Below, in pieces: positions 46,912-55,089 of a stretch of DNA of 64,000 bases. How positions within the stretch are numbered: the first letter of the stretch is position 1; each line of letters begins with the position of its first letter. The translations under genes and the position numbers were made by a program. The notes under the pieces are model-generated. The model worked only from the letters and a program-made list of their open reading frames with translations. It ran no database searches and was not told the DNA's origin. The stretch covers positions 62,001-126,000 of the forward strand of contig CAVVEC010000001.1 in assembly GCA_963747105.1 (NCBI GenBank), in the 5' to 3' direction. The stretch comes from CAVVEC01 sp963747105. GTDB lineage: Bacteria; Acidobacteriota; Terriglobia; Terriglobales; Acidobacteriaceae.

Positions 46912-47565
46912 ATGAAACGAATCAGTATGTTGATCTTGATTCTCTGTGCGTGCCTTCTGTCCGTGGCGTGGAGTCAGCAACCATCGGGCACGGGCAGCAA
47001 CAATCGGAGCACAACACTCGCCGCCCCAAAAGGGTCATCGACAACCATTAAAGGGGGCAGCGACAAAGTAGAACTCGGGGTGGTCATAAATCTGATCGAG
47101 AAAGCTCTCGACGAGGCTGCAAAGAATCCAGTGGAAGGCTTTCCGCATCTTCAGAGCGTCAACGTGGAAGTGAAGACTAGCATCGTGAAAGAGAAGAATG
47201 GTGGGGTGAAACTCTTTGTTTTCAACTTGGGGGGTAAGGGAGGTGCGAGTAATGTGACCTCAATGAGCTTTGAACTTAAGCCCCCGCAAGAGAAAAAAGA
47301 AGCTGCACTTTCTAGCGTGAATCTAAACAACATACAAAACGCGCTGACACAACAGATTGAAGCAGCAAAGATGGGCTTCTTAAACGCAAAGGCGAGCTCG
47401 ACGAAGCTGATGACCGACAAAGTTGAGATCTCACTGGCGTTTACTGTAACGAAAGAGGTGTCGGCAGGAGTTGACACCGCGAAGCTGCTGCCGATTGGCC
47501 TGAGTGCCAGTGGAAAACTGTCTACTGAGACTGGCAATACTATCAAGCTCACTTTCGGTCAGTGA
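46912..47565 (+). CDS. exported protein with two trypco2-like repeats
   Basis: 217 residues from the ATG at 46912 (GGAGG six bases upstream). A signal peptide (MKRISMLILILCACLLSVAW, cleavage after WSQ) is followed by a Ser/Gly/Thr linker. Then comes a trypco2-like domain at about 50-125: helix ELGVVINLIEKALDEAAKN, then VNVEVKTSIVKEKNGGVKLF, then TSMSFELKPP. A second copy of the same pattern follows (LNNIQNALTQQIEAAKMGFL, VEISLAFTVTKEVSAGVDT, NTIKLTF). Trypco2 is a small domain known from NTPase-containing conflict systems next to trypsin-like proteases. Tandem exported copies are unusual. The gene is coupled to the protease gene by a GTGA overlap. Confidence 0.65.
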   Translation: MKRISMLILILCACLLSVAWSQQPSGTGSNNRSTTLAAPKGSSTTIKGGSDKVELGVVINLIEKALDEAAKNPVEGFPHLQSVNVEVKTSIVKEKNGGVKLFVFNLGGKGGASNVTSMSFELKPPQEKKEAALSSVNLNNIQNALTQQIEAAKMGFLNAKASSTKLMTDKVEISLAFTVTKEVSAGVDTAKLLPIGLSASGKLSTETGNTIKLTFGQ

Positions 47566-49568
47566 AAGCGAAACGGGTTGCTGTGAACTGTCGATCAGAA
47601 CACTGTTCATTCAGCGTGGTGATTGCACTCTGCGCCTTGCTGAGTAGTCTCGCGTGGGGACAGTCTTCAGGGACTGTATGCGACACCCAACAAACACCAG
47701 AACAAATCTACGTTACCATACGAATCAGACCGGAGCGGGATGCAGCGAGAATCGTCGACGCTCTAGCTCAGCTCAGTGACTGTACAACAACTGTGGAAGT
47801 GCACCGAAAGGTTCAGCTGACGGACATCTTAAGGAACTATTACGGGGTCAGTAGGAAATGGTTCCGAGATATCGTCCAGAAATACAACCCCGGTGTCTTC
47901 AAGAAAGGCGAAGCATCCGAGACAGCCATTATCTTGCCGTCCGGCCCGAAGGGCACTGCCGAGAAAACGATCATCCCGACACGCAGGATAACCCTTCACC
48001 AGCTTGCCGAGTGGCTAATGGGAGACGACGGACCGACAACACAAGAACGAGTTTGGGCAGCCAATCCGCTTCTACGGGGATCGTGGAACACTGATGTCAA
48101 GGGCCGACGTGTGGTACTTCCCTACACAACAGAGCCAGTCAGCTATCCGCTTCGGACTTCATCCATGCAAGAAGCTGAGCAAGCCAGACAGAAACTGCTC
48201 AAGAACGACACAACGGGATCAATTCTTAGCATAGATGTAGGGCCCAGACCTGTAGAGGTGCCTCAGTGGACTCTAGCAGCCGCACAGAAGCAGACTTCCG
48301 ACTGCGTGTCCGCAGACAAACCCGATAACCCCGCATTTGAAACACTCCCAACCGATTGGTCTGATCTAGATAACAAGAAGCAAGGGCAGGCGATAGTTGC
48401 TATTGCAGACACCGGGATCGCCGAAGGTGATACCAGATTCAGGTTCTGGACGAATCCGAACCCCGCGAGCACCCGAACCGTGGATCAATTCAGCACTCAG
48501 TGTCTAAACGACACGAACGGTTGTAACTTTCTGAATTTATCGAGTTTTCCATTGGATGACTGCAACGTCTGCGAAGACTACCACCATGGAACTCACATCG
48601 CGGGGTTGGTGTCTGCTCGACTTTACCAAAAGGCAATAGACAAGGTGGATTCCAGAGTTGTGCTAATGATCCTCAAAGTGGCAGATGCCGAGGCTAGGAT
48701 AAATCTCGGTGATCTGAGTGATGCCATTCGGTACGCGTACATGCACAATGCTAACATTATGAATCTCAGTGTCACTGGCCCATCCTCTGAGACCGTTAAG
48801 GATGCGATTAAGGATGCGTCAAATATGCTTTTCGTTGCTGCTGCAGGTAATCCCCGGAGTGGCGTCGGCATTGATCTGGATGACAGGAGCTTACCTGCCA
48901 ACACTGGTTTTCCCGCGAAGTTAACCGCCCTTTCCCCTGATTTCAAAAACGTGATCTCCGTCGCGGCTCAAGATCCAAGTGGAAGGATGCCTGGCTTTTC
49001 GAATTTCGGCTTTAGGTCTGTGGACATTGCCGCACCGGGTGTAGACATTAAATCGACAATTCCCGGGGCACAAACGGCAGTAATGAGCGGTACATCTCAA
49101 GCAACAGCAATTGTAAGCTTGGCAGCAGCGCTACTTTACGCGCAAGGCTTAACGACTCCCGCCGACATCAAGCGGCGACTATTGGTGGCGAGCGACTTTG
49201 TGCCCGCGTTGCGCGGGAAGGTGTTTGCTGAAGGAACGCTGAACATTGATAAGGCGCTCCGCTTCCGCGAGGATGTGATTCAACGCCGGGATGGCAGTCT
49301 AGTCGTGGGTAAACTCGAACCTATGAAGATTAAAGTGCCATCCGAGCTTAATTCCCTCACACTTCAGGATGTCTATAAAATCGTGACTGTTTATTCGGAT
49401 GAACACGGGAAGAAGATTCGCATCACAGTATGGCGAGATGGAAAGCTGGAGCACCTCTATACAGATACGATTCCCACGATTCGTGTGAAGATGGCAGGAA
49501 GTACTGTCCCTTTTTCAACAGACGAGATTAGGGACATTATTCCGACTCACTTCGGGGGAACACGGTAA
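47562..49568 (+). CDS. exported subtilisin-like (S8) serine protease
   Basis: 668 residues, GTG start at 47562 overlapping the stop of the trypco2 gene. The signal peptide is VVIALCALLSSLAWG. A LysM-like segment comes first (QLTDILRNYYGVSRKWFRDI). The catalytic domain has Asp near 283 (VAIADTGIAEG), His near 342 (YHHGTHIAGLVSA), oxyanion Asn in VAAAGNPRSG, and Ser near 512 (MSGTSQATAIVSL), all intact. The C-terminal 130 residues carry no motif I know. Probable role: secreted or periplasmic protease controlled by, or acting with, the trypco2 protein. Confidence 0.85.
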   Translation: MKAKRVAVNCRSEHCSFSVVIALCALLSSLAWGQSSGTVCDTQQTPEQIYVTIRIRPERDAARIVDALAQLSDCTTTVEVHRKVQLTDILRNYYGVSRKWFRDIVQKYNPGVFKKGEASETAIILPSGPKGTAEKTIIPTRRITLHQLAEWLMGDDGPTTQERVWAANPLLRGSWNTDVKGRRVVLPYTTEPVSYPLRTSSMQEAEQARQKLLKNDTTGSILSIDVGPRPVEVPQWTLAAAQKQTSDCVSADKPDNPAFETLPTDWSDLDNKKQGQAIVAIADTGIAEGDTRFRFWTNPNPASTRTVDQFSTQCLNDTNGCNFLNLSSFPLDDCNVCEDYHHGTHIAGLVSARLYQKAIDKVDSRVVLMILKVADAEARINLGDLSDAIRYAYMHNANIMNLSVTGPSSETVKDAIKDASNMLFVAAAGNPRSGVGIDLDDRSLPANTGFPAKLTALSPDFKNVISVAAQDPSGRMPGFSNFGFRSVDIAAPGVDIKSTIPGAQTAVMSGTSQATAIVSLAAALLYAQGLTTPADIKRRLLVASDFVPALRGKVFAEGTLNIDKALRFREDVIQRRDGSLVVGKLEPMKIKVPSELNSLTLQDVYKIVTVYSDEHGKKIRITVWRDGKLEHLYTDTIPTIRVKMAGSTVPFSTDEIRDIIPTHFGGTR

Positions 49569-49835
49569 GAGCCATTAATGTTGAGCAATCCTACCGTGGT
49601 CTAATCGCTACCCTTGCGCAGTTGTGCAGTCGGTGCAGGGTTGCCTGACACACTGACCAACTCCGACCGCGAAGCGTGCAAGGTCAAAGTCTGAGCTGTC
49701 ACAACTAAGCCGTACATCCGACGCATCATCTCCCTGCTCCTGCCGACATACCAAGAGACCGCCGTGGAGGGGCTTCTACGGCTCAAGAGCCCTAGGATGG
49801 GCAAACCCCCCCGTCCAGGAGGCTAACTGTGCGTC
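49569..49835. other. intergenic stretch with right repeat copy
   Basis: Between the convergent subtilase gene and the minus-strand block. Contains the second 41-bp repeat (49702-49742). In the frame of that repeat a short peptide continues as LPTYQETAVEGLLRLK before a stop, without a start. No gene called. Confidence 0.4.
49702..49742. repeat. 41-bp repeat, right copy
   Basis: One mismatch to 46529-46569. With the left copy it frames the trypco2-subtilase cargo, a possible sign that this cargo was added or exchanged by recombination. Confidence 0.7.
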
Positions 49836-50255
49836 CTACGCTGTATACGAGGCGTTTTCCTGTGGGTTCCGGCGACTCTGGGCGAGCATTACACCCCTTG
49901 CCTTCATTGCTTGCAGTCGTTCTGCGGATAGTTCCTTCCGTATCCTGATCCCCGCTTCCCTAATGGCTGCCTTCGCCTGCTGTTTGTCGGCTGGGTCAAA
50001 CAGGAAGGTTCCTTCCGAGTCTCCATCCTGCCCTTGGGTGAACCCGGCTGCCACCAGACGCTTTTGGGCGTTGTGATACTTGCCGACCGATGTGAACAGC
50101 AGGCAGACGCCAAACTTCCCGTTTCCGTGATCGTAGATATGATGGCGGTCTTCAGGGCGAGCCGCGTTACGTGGTTTGCCGGGAATGATTGCTTCTTCGC
50201 AACTATCCTTTCGGGTCTTCACCCTGTATCGTTCTGCAAATTCTTTGATTTCCAT
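49836..50255 (-). CDS. hypothetical protein of the element
   Basis: 139 residues from the ATG at 50255 (AAGGAGAG upstream). Basic throughout; it has a beta-rich middle (HHIYDHGNGKFGVCLLFTSV) and helical end (AIREAGIRIRKELSAERLQA). Last gene of a minus-strand run. The function is unknown. Confidence 0.6.
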   Translation of the reverse strand: MEIKEFAERYRVKTRKDSCEEAIIPGKPRNAARPEDRHHIYDHGNGKFGVCLLFTSVGKYHNAQKRLVAAGFTQGQDGDSEGTFLFDPADKQQAKAAIREAGIRIRKELSAERLQAMKARGVMLAQSRRNPQENASYTA

Positions 50256-50263
50256 TTCTCTCC

Positions 50264-50491
50264 TTAGAACGTGCCCGCGTCTTGGATACGCTCGGACGCA
50301 ACCTTGGACAACCACTCAATGATGTCCGTCTTCTTGAAACGCAATCCGAAAGGCAAGCGCATGACTGGAAGCGGATGAGCACTTCTCACTTGAGACCGTT
50401 CCCGCGTGGCTTCATAGATCGAAGAGGGTTTGCAGTGCAGTGCCTCAGCTAGCATTTCTTTTGTCATTACATCTGGATACTGTTCAAACAT
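50264..50491 (-). CDS. helix-turn-helix protein, excisionase-like
   Basis: 75 residues. VMTKEMLAEALHCKPSSIYE is a winged-helix/MerR-type first helix pair, followed by LPFGLRFKKTDIIEWL, which matches the AlpA/excisionase layout (basic wing then 'W'). It ends nine bases before the next gene start. As the only clear candidate in the element it may be the excision factor. Confidence 0.65.
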   Translation of the reverse strand: MFEQYPDVMTKEMLAEALHCKPSSIYEATRERSQVRSAHPLPVMRLPFGLRFKKTDIIEWLSKVASERIQDAGTF

Positions 50492-50569
50492 TTTCTCGCT
50501 TTCCGGCTGGATTGCCCAGTCTGGGGATTTTTGAAGCGTGGGTACGGCAGGCCCGAAAATGCCGACCGT

Positions 50570-50989
50570 TTATTTTCGGCCAAAGGGATCATGAAAACTT
50601 GGACTATTTTCCCAATCTTTTATAGATTGAACGCGCCGATCTTCGATGTGCTTGTGGTTCGCGCCCCTTCCCGTGCCACACGTGCACGTTTCGACAATAG
50701 TGACATACGTAACTCCGTGATTGCATGTCCATGTCTTTGTTTGCTCATTCCAACACGCTATGCTGCAATGGGACCGGGATTCGACTTGCCGATCTGACTC
50801 GATACAATCTGTCGGTCCATCGATATTCCGGACCAATTTCTTGAAATGGGCGATTTCGTGCTCAGTCCATTCCACCTGATCGGGATTTGCATACAACAGG
50901 AGCGTTTCCACGGCCCACTGCTCTTCCGCTTCGGTTGAGGTTTTGGAATCAATGATGCGTTGAAGTTCTTGCATTTCGTCGTTGTTCAT
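50570..50989 (-). CDS. hypothetical Cys-containing protein
   Basis: 139 residues. The N-terminal half is helical and acidic (EMQELQRIIDSKTSTEAEEQ, VEWTEHEIAHFKKLVRNID). The middle has several Cys and His (SIACWNEQTKTWTCNHGVTY, ETCTCGTGRGANHKH), consistent with metal binding. Its ATG overlaps the stop of the upstream coiled-coil gene (ATGA). Confidence 0.55.
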   Translation of the reverse strand: MNNDEMQELQRIIDSKTSTEAEEQWAVETLLLYANPDQVEWTEHEIAHFKKLVRNIDGPTDCIESDRQVESRSHCSIACWNEQTKTWTCNHGVTYVTIVETCTCGTGRGANHKHIEDRRVQSIKDWENSPSFHDPFGRK

Positions 50990-51753
50990 AATTCTCCTTT
51001 CTCGAGAGCGAGGATTTTCTCTGCGTCTGTCATTTGTTTCAAGACCATTAGTTTGGCGTGTATCAAATCAGTTCTGCGCAGTTGCACTGAAATCGGAAAG
51101 TCCCCGGAGGGGTGGGCTTCTTTCAGTCTTTGCAATTCCTGATTAATCTCGATGTAGGTCATCTTATCGAGCATTGCAAGTGCAGCCTTCTTAATCCGGT
51201 CCAATTCTTGTGCCTGCGTCTGTAGCTCTCTGACCTTCTGCCGCAAATTGCTCAACTCCTGTGCTTCCACGCTTGTCCGGAGCCTGACGTTGTCCTGTTC
51301 GCAAGCGGCATGCGCGCGTCGCGCGTCTGCCAACTCCTTTTGTAGTGCGGCTAGACTTGTCTCATAGTCAGCACGGCACTGTACGCGAAGATCGCGCATA
51401 GCCATGTCGTGCTTGCTGATTTGATCTTCTGCCGCTTTGAGTTTTCGCTCCATCTCGACTTTGGCTCGCAAAGCATTTATCACGACAGTGTTGGTCGACA
51501 TTTCACCTGCCGGGATCGATGGTGCTTGTGCTTCCGCCCGCGCTTTGCGGCTCGCTTCTTGATCGAAACTCGCTAATAGTGCCTCTAAAGCCCGAAGCCT
51601 GTCTTTCTTTGGTTTTGCCTTCGCGTATTCTTCAGCAATGCACGCACGAGTCTCTGCGATATTCGTAGGCGCATCCGAGGTGCGCGGGCGACCGCTGGGG
51701 TTGCCTGACTGCCCCGGACGAAAACTCGTATCGTTTGCCTTCGACTTGTTCAT
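50986..51753 (-). CDS. DUF5681-type N-terminus with long coiled coil
   Basis: 255 residues. The N-terminal phrase FRPGQSGNPSGRPR is the DUF5681 motif found in phage- and plasmid-borne proteins. A long helical coiled-coil follows (MERKLKAAEDQISKHDMAMR, LRQKVRELQTQAQELDRIKK). Roles are unknown, though the family travels with mobile DNA. It is two bases downstream of the AP2-like gene and coupled to the next gene. Confidence 0.65.
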   Translation of the reverse strand: MNKSKANDTSFRPGQSGNPSGRPRTSDAPTNIAETRACIAEEYAKAKPKKDRLRALEALLASFDQEASRKARAEAQAPSIPAGEMSTNTVVINALRAKVEMERKLKAAEDQISKHDMAMRDLRVQCRADYETSLAALQKELADARRAHAACEQDNVRLRTSVEAQELSNLRQKVRELQTQAQELDRIKKAALAMLDKMTYIEINQELQRLKEAHPSGDFPISVQLRRTDLIHAKLMVLKQMTDAEKILALEKGEL

Positions 51754-51755
51754 GG

Positions 51756-51899
51756 CTACTCGTTTCCTTGATACTGACTCAAATCGTTGAGCACTGGGAA
51801 CTCATCGTGCAGTTTCTTTGCTGCGAAGTTGTAGGCCGCTGCAGCTTCACTAGCTGTGTTGAAAAGTCCGAGATAAAAACGCCACTGCGACATCTTCAT
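51756..51899 (-). CDS. 47-residue AP2-like half-domain protein
   Basis: WRFYLGLFNTASEAAAAYNF then AAKKLHDEFPVLND, the second strand and helix of an AP2 DNA-binding domain (compare '..YIGSF.TAEEAA.AYD.AA....G.FA.LN'). It is far shorter than a full AP2 domain. Two bases before the next start; upstream is GGAGG twelve bases away. Confidence 0.55.
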   Translation of the reverse strand: MKMSQWRFYLGLFNTASEAAAAYNFAAKKLHDEFPVLNDLSQYQGNE

Positions 51900-51918
51900 A
51901 CCCTTTTTGTCCTCCTAT

Positions 51919-52189
51919 GCGTGACGTGGGTAAATGTGTATGTCACGTAACCTATGGCGCGTGACAAATCGAAAAAGTGCGTGACATGAAGTGCGTGACA
52001 TCGATTTCGTGAATTTATTTTGTTCCCAACAACTTGCCAGCGTGACATCGAAACAAGTGCGTGACGTGACAGGTCATTAAATGTGGTGGAGGTGGTATTT
52101 AGTGGTGTCATGTACCGTGTATCCATGGAAACCCGTGGACCGATGTTCAAAGCAAGCACTGTGTGACATGGTTGATTTACGGTGTCACG
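51919..52189. repeat. iteron-like array of GCGTGACAT/GT repeats
   Basis: Direct copies of GCGTGAC(A/G)T or close variants begin at 51919, 51959, 51979, 51993, 52040 and 52059, with TGTGACAT at 52162, and inverted copies near 51940, 52107 and 52181. The arrangement, plus an AT-rich stretch (51999-52028) and the adjacent primase gene, is typical of an iteron origin of replication. It could alternatively be an array of operators. Confidence 0.65.
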
Positions 52190-53570
52190 CATCTTTCCTC
52201 CAGACCTTTGCGGACTTGTGGTACTTGTAGCCCAGTGCTTTCATTGTTCGGCTGGCTGCTTGGCGATCACCCTCATCGTCAGAAAGCAACTGAAGCCGCT
52301 GATACATCTCGTCTCGACCGATCTCGTGGGAAAAGCCTTGACCGATCCTCATCAGCCTTGTGCTTTGCGAAGTGATTTCATTCAGCGCGCGGATGTCCGT
52401 TGGTTCGGCCTTTGATTCGGGTTTCGATTCAGATTTGTTTCGCTGCAACCATGGCTCGCTGTCGTCTACCTCGACTTCTTTCACGATGCTTTCAATCGCC
52501 CGTTGTCCTTTTTCGCTTTCGACGTACGCACGGCCTTCGTGGCAAGCGGTCGGCGCACGAGCGATGAGATATTGCTTGATGATCTCTTTGGGTAGACCGT
52601 GCTTGGCAAAGAAGCGAGCCTTTGCCCACAAGAAGCCATACGTCCCCGGCTTTGAAATCAGGAAGCCTTCAGCATCATTCTTCCGTTGCAGTGCTGCGCG
52701 TGTTTGAGGAGATAAGGCTGCGGTTTTCGCAGCGTGCTCTGCCGCTTGTCTACTTAGTTCGCCCGCTGCGTCGTAGAACTTGGTAAGGTCTTGGATGAAC
52801 CAGTCGAATAGATAATCCTCGGCTTCGAGTACGGGAGTGTTGTTCTGCGCTTCGTACATCTCGCCGCCGTCGTCCGCACTGTGAACGCTGCCTGCACCGA
52901 GAACATAACCATTTGCGCCCGAGCCCTTCAGATCGTAACGATTTGGATGAAGTCCACGCTCATCGACAGGCTTACTGAAATCACGAATGCCTGAGTGTTC
53001 TTTGGTCTTCCTGCCAAAGCGTTCAGCAAGTGCGTTGAATGCCGTGATCCCGTATGGTGTCCACCGCAGGTAGACATGAACTTTATGGGGCTTCTCTTTG
53101 GGACGCGATTGGACAATGTAAGTGTTGGGAAACTCGCACCCGGTCTCCTTCACGATTTGCTCGATAACGCCGCCAGCATCAACATCGACGACAAAGAGGT
53201 TGCCTTCAAGGATTCGTTTGCCGTTCTTGTCTCGAACGTAATTGCCGTCCTTGTCTCGCTTCCAGTGCCGACCGATGCTGCCAACGACAGCTACATTTGA
53301 GTGTTGGCAGTCAGGGTGTTTCTCAAGGAAGCGATCCACATCGTCGAGCGTGAATAAAAGATTGAGGCCGTTCCACTGCCACATGCCTTCTTTGCTTGCG
53401 GGCTTGGTTGCAGAGACGATGAATCCGCGTTCGATGTGGGCCTTTGCAAGGGCTCGGAAGTCAGGCTGGTAGGCAGAAGCGTTCGCAGCGGCAGGTTCAG
53501 GCACACTGGTGCCGAGTGAAGGATCGGGATTGTCTATGAGGTGAAGCTGCTTAGTTGAAGAGACGGACAT
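52185..53570 (-). CDS. bifunctional DNA primase/polymerase (PrimPol) domain protein
   Basis: 461 residues. The N-terminal domain of the Prim-Pol family has ALAKAHIERGFIVSATKPAS, the acidic metal motif NLFVVDVDAGGVIEQ, the strand KPHKVHVYLRWTPYG, and the later block NGYVLGAGSVHSADDGGEMY. A helical primase-C-like region and a poorly conserved C-terminus follow. The helicase domain common in larger relatives is absent. It should synthesise primers for replication of the element. Confidence 0.78.
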   Translation of the reverse strand: MSVSSTKQLHLIDNPDPSLGTSVPEPAAANASAYQPDFRALAKAHIERGFIVSATKPASKEGMWQWNGLNLLFTLDDVDRFLEKHPDCQHSNVAVVGSIGRHWKRDKDGNYVRDKNGKRILEGNLFVVDVDAGGVIEQIVKETGCEFPNTYIVQSRPKEKPHKVHVYLRWTPYGITAFNALAERFGRKTKEHSGIRDFSKPVDERGLHPNRYDLKGSGANGYVLGAGSVHSADDGGEMYEAQNNTPVLEAEDYLFDWFIQDLTKFYDAAGELSRQAAEHAAKTAALSPQTRAALQRKNDAEGFLISKPGTYGFLWAKARFFAKHGLPKEIIKQYLIARAPTACHEGRAYVESEKGQRAIESIVKEVEVDDSEPWLQRNKSESKPESKAEPTDIRALNEITSQSTRLMRIGQGFSHEIGRDEMYQRLQLLSDDEGDRQAASRTMKALGYKYHKSAKVWRKDA

Positions 53571-53725
53571 GCATCCTCAAGAAACGAGGATACGGGTTGG
53601 CGATTGACGTAGACATTTATGGACCCTCCTCGAACCGTCCTAAAGCCGCTTGGCTTCCGACAACCTGCCGATTTCACCGACATGGCCGAGGCGAGAGCCT
53701 CGATGAAGGATCGCTCATTTGCCAT
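53534..53725 (-). CDS. possible small protein before the primase gene
   Basis: 63 residues (MANERSFIEALASAMSVKSA...). Overlaps the primase start by 37 bases. The beginning is helical; no motif. Moderately weak support. Confidence 0.35.
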   Translation of the reverse strand: MANERSFIEALASAMSVKSAGCRKPSGFRTVRGGSINVYVNRQPVSSFLEDACPSLQLSSFTS

Positions 53726-53758
53726 TCGCGGCGAGAATAGACTTTTCCGACCCTTTGG

Positions 53759-53798
53759 TCAATTTCTTTCGACTAGGGTCGTGACCTCAAGAAATTGA
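53759..53798. promoter_or_regulatory. 10-bp inverted repeat
   Basis: TCAATTTCTT and AAGAAATTGA, a perfect 10-base palindrome with a 20-base spacer, about 35 bases before the start of the small gene and upstream of the primase. Could be an operator or structured leader. Confidence 0.4.
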
Positions 53799-53917
53799 CG
53801 GTAGGGGTTACCGCAACGAAATAGCATTGTTCATTGAGCGGTGCCTTACGCCCACTTATTGAGTAGGCGACGGCCTTCGTCGGCAATTGGGCTGAAATCC
53901 TACGGACCTGCCGATGA

Positions 53918-54622
53918 TCAATTACCATGAGCCGCATTTCCGCGCATCTGGAATATGTGGGCTGCTACCGGCGAGGAACGGTCAATTCCGGCACTGCAGT
54001 GGAACAGGATTGGTTTCGGCAGTTGGTCAAACGCTTCGAGTGCCGCGATCTGAACCCGTTCCAATTCTTGCTTGTACGTGGAGCGCTTCAAATTCGGTCG
54101 GTGGGCAGGGTCGTCCCATTCGATGTGACGGAACTGAAAACCCACCTTTTCGTACAGCTCGAAGAGATTCTTGGCGCCCAGATCGAGACTTGCGTAGTGT
54201 CTTAGCTCCTTCGAGTGCATCAAGCTTACGATAGAACGAATGCCAAGGGTCTTGACGCGCTGCGCCCACTGAAGAACCAACGGAGCGGCTTCAGGCGGCA
54301 AGTCACGCCCTTTTCTTTCGCGCCCGAACACTTTGTGATGCCGAAGAGGGCGATGCGCACAGGCCAACATTCCGGGGATCACCCACACCAAGAGCTCAGA
54401 CTCGTCCCCGTCGTCCAAACGCTTGCCGAGACTGTGCAGCGCGGACTTCAAGATGCTCGTCTTAGCTTGAACGTCCCTTTCCACGGTGTCGATTCTCTCA
54501 CACGCTGCGGAACAGCTGGCCCATCTCGAATCGGGTCCTTCTGCTTCTCCGCTGGAACGCAGACGGGTTTCATTCGTGCCGCGCTCCCGGAGCTGAGGCA
54601 CTTTGACACGGCTGACCAGCAA
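53918..54622 (-). CDS. dual-specificity/tyrosine protein phosphatase
   Basis: 234 residues as read; the N-terminal 75 residues are poor in structure and the true start may lie near residue 78 (LLVWVIPGMLACAHRP is the usual beginning). The catalytic loop ILFHCSAGIDRSSPVAAH contains HC-x5-R-S, and the general acid is in HIEWDDPAHRP. Function: removal of phosphate from Tyr/Ser/Thr or from nucleotides or lipids. Divergent from the next gene, only 36 bases away. Confidence 0.75.
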   Translation of the reverse strand: MLVSRVKVPQLRERGTNETRLRSSGEAEGPDSRWASCSAACERIDTVERDVQAKTSILKSALHSLGKRLDDGDESELLVWVIPGMLACAHRPLRHHKVFGRERKGRDLPPEAAPLVLQWAQRVKTLGIRSIVSLMHSKELRHYASLDLGAKNLFELYEKVGFQFRHIEWDDPAHRPNLKRSTYKQELERVQIAALEAFDQLPKPILFHCSAGIDRSSPVAAHIFQMRGNAAHGN

Positions 54623-54658
54623 ACTGGTCTGCTATGATCTTCAGCCGAGGGGGAATTC

Positions 54659-54994
54659 ATGGCAAAGCTAAAGGGACTGCCGTCCATAGTGTCGGAGTTG
54701 AGGGCAGAGAGAACGAATCTGGCAAATCGGCTTAAACATGTCGATGCGGCTCTTTCAGTTCTTGGCAAGTTGAACGGTGGGAGTTCCCACACGAAACCGA
54801 GGCGTACCAGATCAGCCTCGGTTCGTAAGCGGATGAGCCTCGCGCAGAAAGCGCGATGGGCAAAGAGAGCCGCGAACAGTCAGGCGGGTAAGGTGAAACC
54901 CGAGCGCACAATGTCAGCATCAGCCCGCAGGAAGATCGCCGCCGCTCAACGGGCAAGGTGGGCGAAGTGGAAGGCGGGCAAGAAGGCAGCATAG
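54659..54994 (+). CDS. basic repeat protein, DNA-binding-like
   Basis: 111 residues. A coiled helix (IVSELRAERTNLANRLKHV) is followed by two copies of a motif, RKRMSLAQKARWAKRAANS and ARRKIAAAQRARWAKWKAGK. Proteins with repeated RARWAK motifs and a Lys-rich end are common in Acidobacteria and may be nucleoid- or RNA-associated; unproven. AGGGGG precedes the ATG. Confidence 0.6.
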   Translation: MAKLKGLPSIVSELRAERTNLANRLKHVDAALSVLGKLNGGSSHTKPRRTRSASVRKRMSLAQKARWAKRAANSQAGKVKPERTMSASARRKIAAAQRARWAKWKAGKKAA

Positions 54995-55089
54995 GAAGTG
55001 TGAAGACTTGTTGCGTTAACAGGACCTGCCGGGCTGAAGATCTCCACAATCGGACAGGGCCGTTCATGGCAACCATTGTCGCCGGAAAC

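Noticed and set aside
51919..52189. CRISPR array
   Set aside because: The repeats are only about nine bases long, irregularly spaced and occur in both orientations; no cas genes are present in the window.
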